Shown piece by piece: positions 1-5,520 of a stretch of 8,375 bases of DNA; the stretch's first letter is position 1, and every line of letters starts with the position of its first letter. The notes below the pieces were generated by a model. That model saw nothing but the letters and a program-made list of their open reading frames with translations, did not search any database and had not been told where the DNA came from. The position numbers were made by a program, and so were the translations under genes. The stretch is from Patescibacteria group bacterium (GTDB taxonomy: Bacteria > Patescibacteriota > Minisyncoccia > Portnoybacterales > GWB1-42-6): positions 1 through 8,375 of the forward strand of contig JAHIST010000027.1 of NCBI GenBank assembly GCA_018818145.1. Reading direction: 5' to 3'.

Positions 1-687
1 ATTTATTACCACTGCACCAAGAAAAACAAATCAATCAAATGTCCCGAACCCTGTATTCGCCAAGAGGAATTGGACAAACAAATTTCCTCTCTGCTTCAAA
101 AATTTTCTTTGCGTGCGGATTGGGCGGAAAAATTGTTGGTAATGGCAGAAAAAAATAAAGAAGTGTCCGCCCAATCCGTTTCAGTTTTTGTTCTTGAATC
201 TCAAAATCAAATCCGCGCCATAAATACAAAACTCCAGCGACTTCTTGATGGGTATTTGGAGCAAGACATTGAGCGCGAAACCTATCGCGAACAGAAAGCG
301 GTTTTATTGTCTGAAAAGAAGTCGCTGGACGAGAAAATGGCGCGGATTGAACAAAAGCAAAATGATTGGCTCGAACCGATGAAAGAATGGATAAAAGTCG
401 CTTCAAACCTCGTCAAAATCGCAAGGGATAGCAACCTTCTTCAAAAAAAGGCTGCTGCCAAAGAAATCTTTGGCTCGAACCTGCGCTTGGCGAGCCGCGC
501 CCTGCGCGGCGAGCCAGTGTTTCCGTTCTCTGCCGCGCTTCGCGCGGCTGAATCAATCGGCAAAATTCCTGAAAGTTTGATTGTGGTGCCCGGGGCGGGA
601 CTCGAACCCGCACGGGATTTCTCCCACTCGATTTTAAGTCGAGGCTGTATACCAATTCCAGCACCCGGGCAAGATTTAAATTTTTGA
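1..687 (+). CDS. Serine site-specific recombinase, C-terminal part (5' end outside window)
   Basis: The frame is open from the first base, so the catalytic resolvase domain and its serine lie upstream of the window; about 228 codons are visible. The first visible residues, YYHCTKK...CPEPCIRQEEL (Cys at visible residues 5, 14 and 18), match the recombinase zinc beta-ribbon of large serine recombinases. They are followed by a long helical, probably coiled-coil stretch (about residues 60-130) rich in Glu, Lys and Gln. Such enzymes integrate and excise mobile elements. The last ~35 codons read antisense through the tRNA-Leu gene at 584-670 and stop 17 bp beyond it, giving the tail VVPGAGLEPARD, so the native C-terminus is effectively tRNA-derived. 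Two hairpins with identical stems lie inside the coding sequence (494-510, 532-548). The family call is good; whether the enzyme is active cannot be judged from this fragment. Confidence 0.8.
   Translation: MYYHCTKKNKSIKCPEPCIRQEELDKQISSLLQKFSLRADWAEKLLVMAEKNKEVSAQSVSVFVLESQNQIRAINTKLQRLLDGYLEQDIERETYREQKAVLLSEKKSLDEKMARIEQKQNDWLEPMKEWIKVASNLVKIARDSNLLQKKAAAKEIFGSNLRLASRALRGEPVFPFSAALRAAESIGKIPESLIVVPGAGLEPARDFSHSILSRGCIPIPAPGQDLNF
494..548. repeat. Two hairpins with the same stem inside the recombinase gene
   Basis: GCCGCGC (494-500) pairs with GCGCGGC (504-510) across a 3-nt loop, and the same two arms recur at 532-538 and 542-548, again with a 3-nt loop. They encode the RALRGE and AALRAA stretches of the recombinase. 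The local GC content is much higher than in the surrounding coding sequence. Confidence 0.7.
584..670 (-). tRNA. tRNA-Leu (anticodon UAA)
   Basis: On the minus strand the acceptor arms GCCCGGG (670-664) and CCCGGGC (594-588) pair perfectly. The D arm is CTGGAATTGGTATACAG, the anticodon stem is CTCGA/TCGAG and the loop is CTTAAAA, giving anticodon TAA. The long variable arm (TGGGAGAAATCCCGT) is typical of class II tRNAs. The T arm is GCGGG-TTCGAGT-CCCGC, the discriminator base is A and the terminal CCA is encoded. The CCA is notable because both tRNA-Cys 3' ends nearby lack one. The convergent serine recombinase frame runs through the whole gene in antisense. Confidence 0.95.
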
Positions 688-710
688 CTTATAACTTTTA
701 ACTTAGCGTG

Positions 711-749
711 AGGCCAGGGAGGGAATCGAACCCTCGCATCGCGGTTTTG
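711..749 (-). pseudogene. tRNA-Cys 3' fragment
   Basis: Reading the minus strand from 749, the sequence matches tRNA positions 35-73: CAAA, anticodon-stem strand ACCGC, variable GATGC, T arm GAGGG-TTCGATT-CCCTC, acceptor CCTGGCC and discriminator T. The base before it is A, not the G of a GCA anticodon, and the matching anticodon-stem strand (GCGGT) is absent, so homology ends within the anticodon. The acceptor strand pairs perfectly with the 5' fragment at 1163-1185, which suggests both come from one ancestral gene. No CCA is encoded. This is a non-functional remnant unless the halves are joined in trans. Confidence 0.85.
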
Positions 750-771
750 TCCCGATTTCTTCAAAAATTTG

Positions 772-843
772 AGGCCAGGAGGAGAATCGAACTCCTGAAT
801 ATCTCTTTTGCAGAGAGACGCCTTACCACTTGGCTACCTGGCC
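772..843 (-). tRNA. tRNA-Cys (anticodon GCA)
   Basis: This is a complete 72-nt cloverleaf: acceptor GGCCAGG/CCTGGCC, D arm GCC-AAGTGGTAA-GGC, anticodon stem TCTCT/AGAGA, loop CTGCAAA with anticodon GCA, and T arm AGGAG-TTCGATT-CTCCT. The discriminator is T, the U73 identity base expected for cysteine. CCA is not encoded. It has the same acceptor stem as the two flanking tRNA-Cys fragments but different D, anticodon and T stems, so it is not a simple recent duplicate of them. Its first 10 nt overlap the end of the GIY-YIG gene. It is presumably the only working tRNA-Cys at this locus. Confidence 0.95.
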
Positions 844-1109
844 ATATTTCTAAGTTGTATTAGACTATATTTGATTCTTTCTTTTAAAAAGTCTCTTTGT
901 TGATGCGTTTTTAAATGCTTTTCTCTAATTAGCATATCTTTTTTATTTAGATAAGCTTCGTAATAAACTAAAATAAATGGTCTTTTTAATTTTGTCGATT
1001 CCACTATTCCGGCATTATGTTGATAGAATCTTTGTTTTAGATTAGAGGACGAGCCAATATAAAACCAATTTTTATCCTTTTTGCTTAAAAGCACATAAAC
1101 GTAATACAT
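834..1109 (-). CDS. Small GIY-YIG endonuclease-domain protein
   Basis: The 91-aa protein consists almost entirely of one GIY-YIG nuclease domain of the URI/YhbQ type. VYVL (4-7) stands in for the GIY strand, followed by FYIG (16-19), Arg27 and His31 in LKQRFYQH, and the conserved glutamate Glu63 in the REKHLK helix, so the key catalytic positions look intact. Stand-alone proteins of this size are common in CPR bacteria and Bacteroidetes. Their role is unsettled; they are related to homing endonucleases and to the UvrC N-terminus. The gene sits between two halves of a broken tRNA-Cys and ends (ATG GCC AGG TAG) inside the first 10 nt of a complete tRNA-Cys. That context suggests a homing-like role, which is inference. 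The ATG start lacks an obvious Shine-Dalgarno sequence. Confidence 0.88.
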   Translation of the reverse strand: MYYVYVLLSKKDKNWFYIGSSSNLKQRFYQHNAGIVESTKLKRPFILVYYEAYLNKKDMLIREKHLKTHQQRDFLKERIKYSLIQLRNMAR

Positions 1110-1130
1110 ATTTGATTATGTCATTGATTC

Positions 1131-1164
1131 CGTCACGCTTCGCGTGATCAGGCGAAGCGTGACG
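1131..1164. repeat. Perfect 13-bp inverted repeat at the tRNA-Cys break
   Basis: CGTCACGCTTCGC (1131-1143) is the exact reverse complement of 1152-1164, with an 8-nt loop. One arm begins in the D stem of the tRNA-Cys 5' fragment, where homology to tRNA stops. It resembles the other GC-rich palindromic elements of the window (GCGAAGCG core) and could be an inserted palindromic repeat or a cassette end. Confidence 0.85.
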
Positions 1165-1185
1165 TTACCACTTCGCCACCTGGCC
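1163..1185 (-). pseudogene. tRNA-Cys 5' fragment
   Basis: From 1185 the minus strand reads acceptor GGCCAGG, then TG, D-stem GCG, D-loop AAGTGGTAA and the start of the D-stem return strand (CG). The sequence then leaves the tRNA pattern and enters the inverted repeat. It supplies positions 1 to about 24 of a tRNA whose 3' piece is at 711-749; positions 25-34 are in neither piece. The D stem (GCG) differs from that of the intact tRNA-Cys (GCC). Confidence 0.8.
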
Positions 1186-1239
1186 GCGTTAATAACCAAT
1201 AACCAATAACTACAAACTATAAACTAAAAACTACCTCTA
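1186..1239. other. AT-rich gap between nrnA-like gene and tRNA-Cys locus
   Basis: The gap holds tandem ATAACCA units (about 1191-1210) and TATAAACT-like tracts. A minus-strand TATAAT at 1239-1244 overlaps the stop codon of the phosphoesterase gene and could serve the tRNA locus, but it lies about 54 nt before the tRNA 5' end and no good -35 box is visible. No terminator hairpin is seen. Confidence 0.4.
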
Positions 1240-2217
1240 TTATATCTCTTTTTTCAAAGATGCGAAATTGTTCAGCGCCAGTTTTTTTATCGCGCTAACT
1301 ATGTTTTCGGGCCGGTCGCTGCTTTGAAATCCGGCGGCCAAGCGGTGCCCTCCCCCGCCGAAAATCCGGGCAATGGCCGCCACATTGATACCTCGGTCTT
1401 TTTGGCTGCGCAAAGAGCATTCCAGCTGGCCGGGCTTTTTTTCCGCGCACAGTAGAGCGAATTTGATTTCAGGCACGCTGCTTAGCAAGCCGGCTATCCC
1501 CGACCCTTTCCATTCCAGTTCAGCGTTAGCCAGATCATCAAAAGCCACCAAAGAAAAAACAATGCCAGTTTCCAGGTCAACCTCAAGATTTTTAAAAGCC
1601 GTCAGCCAAAGCTTTATGTTATTGGGAAAGTATATTGAATTTTCCGCTTTGGCAATTTTTTGCAGCGGCGCGCCTTTAAGCAGAAGTTCGCCGGCGATTT
1701 TTAAGGTCTGGGCTGAGGTGTTGGCGTGGCGAAAGCCGCCGGTGTCAGAAAAAATGCCGGTAAGCAGGCAGGTGGCTATTTTATAATCAACCGCAATATT
1801 TAAATAAGGGAAGAGCTCATAAAGTATCTCGGCGGTAGAGGAATAATTATTTTTGATAATTTTAAAGCCCAGATGTTCGCCAACCAGATGATGGTCAATG
1901 GTTAAAAAATTTCGCAGGGCGAGATTTTCGCTGTTGAGTTTTAGGCGCTGGTGATGGCCATAATCCAACCCAATAATTAAATCTACATCGGCGAGATCAA
2001 CCTTTGAAATTATTTGATCAACGCCGGGCAGGAAACTAAGAGAAGGAGGGGCTTTGGTCGCGGAAAAAACCACTGCTTTTTTGCCTATCTTACTCAGCCC
2101 GATTTTCATGGCCAGAAGCGATCCAACGGCGTCGCTATCAGGATCTTCGTGAGTGGCCAATAAAATATTTTGCGCTCGGCCTATCATTTTTTTTGCTTCT
2201 TGAAATTGCTGTATCAT
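1240..2217 (-). CDS. nrnA: DHH/DHHA1 phosphoesterase, NrnA-like (oligoribonuclease / pAp phosphatase)
   Basis: The 325-aa length is normal for NrnA. The N-terminal DHH domain shows HEDPDSDAVGS (23-33; His23, Asp27, Asp29), Asp85 in LDYGHH, the DHH triad at 108-110 and Asp158 in FSDTGGF; these are the expected manganese ligands. The C-terminal DHHA1 domain carries the substrate-binding GGGGH motif at 287-291. NrnA enzymes degrade 2-5-nt RNA oligomers and dephosphorylate pAp; the related GdpP/DhhP-type enzymes hydrolyse cyclic dinucleotides. The exact substrate cannot be read from sequence. Its ATG overlaps the rbfA stop by 4 nt (ATGA), implying translational coupling at the end of the infB-rbfA operon, an arrangement common in bacteria. 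Confidence 0.9.
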   Translation of the reverse strand: MIQQFQEAKKMIGRAQNILLATHEDPDSDAVGSLLAMKIGLSKIGKKAVVFSATKAPPSLSFLPGVDQIISKVDLADVDLIIGLDYGHHQRLKLNSENLALRNFLTIDHHLVGEHLGFKIIKNNYSSTAEILYELFPYLNIAVDYKIATCLLTGIFSDTGGFRHANTSAQTLKIAGELLLKGAPLQKIAKAENSIYFPNNIKLWLTAFKNLEVDLETGIVFSLVAFDDLANAELEWKGSGIAGLLSSVPEIKFALLCAEKKPGQLECSLRSQKDRGINVAAIARIFGGGGHRLAAGFQSSDRPENIVSAIKKLALNNFASLKKEI

Positions 2218-2543
2218 TTGGTTTTTTCTAACAAGGTGTCAATTTTTTGGCTTTCCGCTTCGGTTTCATCTAGGACAAATCTAATTATTGGTACCGGATG
2301 CATCCGCAATTTTTTGGTCAGCAGGCGCCGTAAATTAGAGGCGTCGGCTAATAGCTTTTTTAAAGCAGGCTTGCCTTTTTGGGTAGGCAAAACGCTGAAG
2401 GTGACAGCGGCATCGCGCAGGTCTGGCGATGTTTTGACAGCCATTAAAGTAACCAGCACCCCCGGTCCGAATTCTTCTTCGGCAAAAATTATTTTGCCCA
2501 GTTCCTGTTTAATTAGTTCATTAACTTTTTCAAGTTTATACAT
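2214..2543 (-). CDS. rbfA: Ribosome-binding factor A
   Basis: The 109-aa protein matches the single-domain RbfA fold (type II KH-like). It has the N-terminal helix KLEKVNELIKQELGKII, a central VLVTLMAVKTSPDLRDAAVTFSV-type strand region (about 29-51), and the C-terminal HPVPIIRFVLDET stretch corresponding to the conserved P-x-(L/I)-x-F-x-x-D strand. RbfA binds the 30S subunit near helix 1 of 16S rRNA during late maturation and supports growth in the cold. It starts 2 nt after the infB stop and ends overlapping the downstream phosphoesterase gene, so it is clearly inside an operon. It uses a TGA stop. Family assignment rests on sequence pattern plus synteny. Confidence 0.92.
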   Translation of the reverse strand: MYKLEKVNELIKQELGKIIFAEEEFGPGVLVTLMAVKTSPDLRDAAVTFSVLPTQKGKPALKKLLADASNLRRLLTKKLRMHPVPIIRFVLDETEAESQKIDTLLEKTK

Positions 2544-2545
2544 AT

Positions 2546-4099
2546 TTATAATTCTCTTTTTGTCCTCTCTTCTCTATAAGCTTCCAAAACATCATTTTTT
2601 TCTACCGTCACATCACTCTCAAACATTAGGCCGCATTCTTTGTCTTTGGCGCATTCCTGCGAAGGGGCTTTATTTACCTGCATCTGGACTATTTTTCCTG
2701 TTCCTATTTTTTCTTCGTTGCGCAAGATATCGGCGTTCAAGCCCCTTTCAATTTTTCCGGAGGATACTCGGCCGCCGATTATTTGGCGCTTTCCTTCTGT
2801 TTTAAAGAGGGCGAGGATTCTGATTTTGCCGGATTTTTCATGGCTGACTTCGGGCGCCAGCAGGCGCGAGGCGTCCTGCCGCACGGTTTGAATAAGTTCA
2901 TAAATTATCTGCCAGACCCCGGTTTTTACATTGCGCCTCTGGGCCAGCGGTTCCAGATCTTGCGGCATTTTGACGCGAAAACCGTAAATTCTGGCCTTAG
3001 CCGACTCAGCCAGCTTGATATCATTCTCCGTTATATCCCCCACTTCCGCCTTGACCACGCGTAAAATAATTTCTTCCTGCGGGATTGTTTTCAGGGCTTC
3101 GCGGACCGCCTCCAGAGAGCCGGAAACATCAGCTTTCAAAATTAAATTAAAAATCTTCTGTCCGGGCGCGATGTCCAGTATTTCGGCCGGCTCGCGCTTA
3201 TGTTTTTCTTTCTCTGCTTTTATTTCGGTTTGAGCCTTAGCTTCTTCCAGCGTTTTCATAGCCTGCCATTCTTCTCCCACTGGCGGCACCCGGTTAAAGC
3301 CGGTAATGAGCGCCGGCGTTGAAGGAAAGGCTTGGTCAATTTGCTGGCCTAAAAAGTTTTCCATGCTGCGGATGAGGCCAAAAGCGGATTCAGCCGCGAT
3401 TATATCTTTTTTGTGCAATATTCCTTCGCGCACCAGCAGTGTGGCGGTTGGGCCGCGCTTGGCGTCCATGCGCGATTCAATGATTATTCCGCTGGCTAAT
3501 TTTGAGTGGTCGGCTTTAAAATTTTCCATATCGGCAATCAGCAAAATCATTTCTAGCATATCGGCAATGCCGATACCGGTTTTTGCCGATACCAGAATTG
3601 CCGGTATCTTGCCGTTTAAAGATTCCACAATAACGCCATTGTCAGCCAGTTCTTTTTTGACTTTGTCGGGCAAGGCAACGGGTTTGTCAATCTTATTTAT
3701 AGCGACAATCATCGGTAAATTCAGGTGCAAAATATGGCTGATGGCTTCTTTGGTTTGAGGTTTGACGCCTTCCTCGGCCGCTACCACCAGCACAGCGATA
3801 TCGGCAACTTTGGCGCCTCTGGAGCGCATTGCCGAGAAAGCTTCGTGGCCGGGCGTGTCAATGAATGTTATCAGTTTGCTAAGATGCTCAATCTGGTAGG
3901 CACCGATATGCTGGGTAATTCCGCCGCTCTCCCGCTCAACAATTGAGCGAGGCTCGTCTCTGGCGGCCTTCTCGGCCACTTTGCTCTTGCGGATATAGTC
4001 CAAAATCGAAGTTTTGCCATGGTCCACATGGCCTAAAATGACCACGATAGGTGGTCTGGGTTGGAGTGTGTTTTCGGTTTTGGTTTGCGTCTTCTTCAT
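2546..4099 (-). CDS. infB: Translation initiation factor IF-2 (short form, switch I insertion)
   Basis: This is the GTPase that places initiator tRNA on the 30S subunit and promotes subunit joining. The motifs are G1 GHVDHGKTS (23-31), G2 GGITQHIG (59-66), G3 DTPGHE (81-86), G4 NKID (135-138) and G5 SAKTG (about 172-176). Domain II, domain III (about 310-410, FNLILKADVSGSLEAVREAL) and C-terminal domain IV, which includes the GKIERG stretch, follow. At 517 aa it lacks the long N-terminal region of model IF2s. About 12 extra residues (ARDEPRSIVER region, about 44-55) sit between G1 and G2 compared with the canonical spacing, and the DNA there is palindromic. The start at 4099 is the only one that keeps a short tail before G1; no clear Shine-Dalgarno is visible. 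nusA is not next to it. Confidence 0.97.
   Translation of the reverse strand: MKKTQTKTENTLQPRPPIVVILGHVDHGKTSILDYIRKSKVAEKAARDEPRSIVERESGGITQHIGAYQIEHLSKLITFIDTPGHEAFSAMRSRGAKVADIAVLVVAAEEGVKPQTKEAISHILHLNLPMIVAINKIDKPVALPDKVKKELADNGVIVESLNGKIPAILVSAKTGIGIADMLEMILLIADMENFKADHSKLASGIIIESRMDAKRGPTATLLVREGILHKKDIIAAESAFGLIRSMENFLGQQIDQAFPSTPALITGFNRVPPVGEEWQAMKTLEEAKAQTEIKAEKEKHKREPAEILDIAPGQKIFNLILKADVSGSLEAVREALKTIPQEEIILRVVKAEVGDITENDIKLAESAKARIYGFRVKMPQDLEPLAQRRNVKTGVWQIIYELIQTVRQDASRLLAPEVSHEKSGKIRILALFKTEGKRQIIGGRVSSGKIERGLNADILRNEEKIGTGKIVQMQVNKAPSQECAKDKECGLMFESDVTVEKNDVLEAYREERTKREL
3933..3949. repeat. Palindrome inside infB switch I insertion
   Basis: CGCTCAA (3933-3939) pairs with TTGAGCG (3943-3949) across a 3-nt loop and is followed by AGGCTCGTC. 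It lies in the segment (about 3935-3970) encoding the extra residues of IF2. The GAGCGAGG core also occurs in the repeat at 4783-4836. Confidence 0.7.
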
Positions 4100-4115
4100 T
4101 AATCAAAAGTTAGAA

Positions 4116-4235
4116 GTCCAAATGCCAAAATCCAAATTACAAATCAAGCTCAAAGTCCAAAATCCAAAACAATTTTGTCATTTGGATTTTAGATTTGATT
4201 TGCCTGCCCCGTTGAATCCGAAGGATTGTTCGGGG
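4116..4235. repeat. Imperfect inverted repeats between DUF4446 gene and infB
   Basis: The 147-bp gap is built of A/C-rich then T/G-rich near-mirror arms. AAAATCCAAA (4159-4168) pairs with 4181-4190, an inner ACAA/TTGT (4169-4172/4175-4178) continues the stem, and CAAATCAA (4140-4147) pairs with 4195-4202. A second hairpin at 4207-4235 has CCCCG/CGGGG and AATCC/GGATT stems. On the minus strand it lies between the DUF4446 stop and the infB start. No convincing infB promoter is visible in it, so infB may be co-transcribed with the upstream gene. Confidence 0.65.
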
Positions 4236-4246
4236 ATATTTGAGCT

Positions 4247-4756
4247 TTAGATTTTGGTTTTTTCTAAACTGTTTTTTATTGCAACTTCAATAGCTTCCTT
4301 TTCTTCTTCTGTCAGGGGATAGCTGGATTTTCCGTCCGTAATCGGTTTAGTATATATCCTCGTGCCTTCTCTTGTAAATAGGCTGGATATTGTGAAACCA
4401 TTATTTTGGGCGTTCAAAAAAGCGATGCAAAAACTCTGGTCTCCGCCCGTATCTTTAAAGGGATTGAAGCGGATAACCCCGACTTTTTGGACGCTGTTTA
4501 AGGCCATTTTTTCCAGATAGCGCGTAAAATTATCCAGTTCTTTCAGGCCTTTCTCGTTCTGGCGCAGGCGTCTAATCTGTTCAAAAATCACGCCTTCCAG
4601 GTCGGTCACTTTTGTCCCTTTGAACATCAGTTTAATCTTTTTGCGCGTTTGATAAATCTGCCAGTGCAGCGTTAAATTCCAGGCTAAAAAAACAACGGCA
4701 ACCAGAATTATAAGGCTCAAAAGAGGATTATTCAGGAAAAACGAAAAATACGACAT
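4247..4756 (-). CDS. DUF4446 family membrane-anchored protein
   Basis: From the ATG at 4756 the protein has 169 aa: a hydrophobic anchor (about residues 5-28, PLLSLIILVAVVFLAW), a charged linker with helical coiled-coil character (EQIRRLRQNEKGLKELDNF), and the conserved DUF4446 block IRFNPFKDTGGDQSF...FTREGTRIYTKPITDGKSSYPLTEEE. The family is widespread in Firmicutes, CPR and related groups; its function is unknown. A longer frame opens with GTG at 4801, but the added residues are encoded by a palindromic repeat, so the ATG start is preferred. The gene is divergent from the RRM gene and followed by infB in the same direction. Confidence 0.85.
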   Translation of the reverse strand: MSYFSFFLNNPLLSLIILVAVVFLAWNLTLHWQIYQTRKKIKLMFKGTKVTDLEGVIFEQIRRLRQNEKGLKELDNFTRYLEKMALNSVQKVGVIRFNPFKDTGGDQSFCIAFLNAQNNGFTISSLFTREGTRIYTKPITDGKSSYPLTEEEKEAIEVAIKNSLEKTKI

Positions 4757-4782
4757 AAAATTTTTATTGTCTGTTATTTTGA

Positions 4783-4836
4783 CGAGCGAGGAGCGCCGCA
4801 CTCCGTATTTGCGGAGTATGGCGTCCGAGCGAAATC
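4783..4836. repeat. GC-rich palindromic element upstream of DUF4446 gene
   Basis: ACTCCG (4800-4805) pairs with CGGAGT (4812-4817) across a 6-nt loop. CGCC/GGCG (4794-4797/4820-4823) and GGA/TCC (4790-4792/4824-4826) extend the stem with small bulges. GAGCG occurs on both flanks. It would form a hairpin in the 5' leader of the DUF4446 mRNA if transcription begins upstream of it. Confidence 0.7.
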
Positions 4837-4902
4837 AAAAAAAGGAGTTTAATATCCTTTATATTTTAGCTTAACATTCATTCGGTATTTTTGCAAAATT
4901 AT

Positions 4903-4931
4903 TTGACTTGGATTTTATTATGGTGTATACT
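4903..4931 (+). promoter_or_regulatory. Sigma70-type promoter of the RRM gene
   Basis: TTGACT (4903-4908) and TATACT (4926-4931) are separated by exactly 17 bp. Each differs from the bacterial consensus (TTGACA, TATAAT) at one base. Transcription should begin near 4938, giving a leader of about 120 nt. This is the best promoter in the window. Confidence 0.8.
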
Positions 4932-4937
4932 AAAAAT

Positions 4938-5060
4938 GTAAGTTTTCTCTTAAGTTTTTCCTTATACGTGTTAGTGTAAGGAAGCGTGAGAGTAGGTCGT
5001 CTTACAGCAAGATTGTTTCTAAAGGCAATCTTGAATAATAAACGTATAAGAAAAAACAAA
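4938..5060 (+). promoter_or_regulatory. Structured 5' leader with predicted three-way junction
   Basis: Three nested helices are visible. P1 pairs CTTATACGT (4961-4969) with ACGTATAAG (5042-5050), 9 bp with no mismatch. P2 pairs TGTAAG (4975-4980) with CTTACA (5001-5006). P3 pairs CAAGATTGTT (5008-5017) with GGCAATCTTG (5024-5033), 10 pairs including two G-U. P1 closes 10 nt before the ATG, so folding could control ribosome access; the linker is A-rich with no Shine-Dalgarno. I do not recognise it as a known riboswitch class. It could be autoregulated by the RNA-binding protein it precedes or respond to temperature; both ideas are inference. Confidence 0.6.
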
Positions 5061-5417
5061 ATGGCAAAGAAATTATATGTCGGCGGTCTGCCCTATAGCA
5101 CGACCGAGGATGCGTTAAAAGACGCGTTTTTGGCAGCGGGCGCCGTTGAGTCGGCAGTTATTATTGTCGATAAAATGTCAGGCCGTTCCAAAGGCTTCGG
5201 CTTTGTGGAAATGGCGACTGACGAGGAAGCTGCCAAAGCGATTGAAATGTGGAATGGCAAGGAATTTGAAAGCAGGACAATTACTGTCAACGAAGCCAGA
5301 CCAATGGAGGCCCGACCTCCCCGCCGAGAAGGCGGATTTGGCGGCGGCCGCAACCGAGGTTTCGGTGGCGGTGGCTCCGGTTTTGGTGGCGGCGCAGGCA
5401 GAAGGAACAGCTGGTAA
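5061..5417 (+). CDS. RRM-domain glycine-rich RNA-binding protein
   Basis: The 118-aa protein has one RNA recognition motif: RNP2 LYVGGL (5-10) and RNP1 KGFGFVEM (44-51), with the RNA-stacking aromatic residues Tyr6, Phe46 and Phe48 present. The tail from about residue 92 is Gly/Arg/Phe-rich (GGFGGGRNRG, GFGGGAGRR). The architecture matches the cold-induced Rbp proteins of cyanobacteria and similar bacterial RRM proteins, which bind single-stranded RNA and may act as RNA chaperones. The ATG at 5061 is chosen over an upstream in-frame start at 4986 because the upstream codons lie in the structured leader and precede the normal RRM start MAKKLYVG. It stands alone with its own promoter and terminator. 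Confidence 0.93.
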   Translation: MAKKLYVGGLPYSTTEDALKDAFLAAGAVESAVIIVDKMSGRSKGFGFVEMATDEEAAKAIEMWNGKEFESRTITVNEARPMEARPPRREGGFGGGRNRGFGGGGSGFGGGAGRRNSW

Positions 5418-5429
5418 TATTGTTTAGCC

Positions 5430-5454
5430 CCGTTGAGAAATGTTTTCTTAACGG
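5430..5454 (+). other. Hairpin after the RRM gene
   Basis: CCGTTGAGAAA (5430-5440) pairs with TTTCTTAACGG (5444-5454) across a 3-nt loop, 11 pairs including one G-U. It begins 12 nt after the RRM stop and lacks a T tract, so it may protect the mRNA 3' end rather than terminate. Confidence 0.6.
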
Positions 5455-5463
5455 CCAGCAACG

Positions 5464-5506
5464 CAAAACCCCCGTCAAATTTTGGCGGGGGTTTTGATTT
5501 CGTCTT
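5464..5506 (+). terminator. Rho-independent terminator of the RRM gene
   Basis: CAAAACCCCCG (5464-5474) pairs with CGGGGGTTTTG (5486-5496), 11 bp with an 11-nt loop, followed by a T-rich run. This fits intrinsic termination on the plus strand. Confidence 0.85.
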
Positions 5507-5520
5507 GTTTTTATTTTTCA

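Noticed and set aside
711..760. Second functional tRNA-Cys with anticodon ACA
   Set aside because: The upstream sequence cannot form the anticodon stem, D arm or acceptor 5' strand; only the 3' half is present.
711..1185. Group I intron or permuted/spliced tRNA-Cys
   Set aside because: Positions 25-34 of the tRNA are missing from both fragments, no group I core is apparent, and a complete tRNA lies in the interval, so simple intron splicing does not fit.
2170..2805. Long plus-strand open frame over rbfA/infB
   Set aside because: It is antisense to two confidently identified genes and encodes a composition typical of a shadow frame.
4757..4801. GTG start extending the DUF4446 protein by 15 residues
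   Set aside because: It begins within the palindromic repeat; the ATG at 4756 leaves a normal anchor-first protein.
4986..5060. Upstream start extending the RRM protein by 25 residues
   Set aside because: The extension is encoded by the leader helices and precedes a normal RRM N-terminus at 5061.
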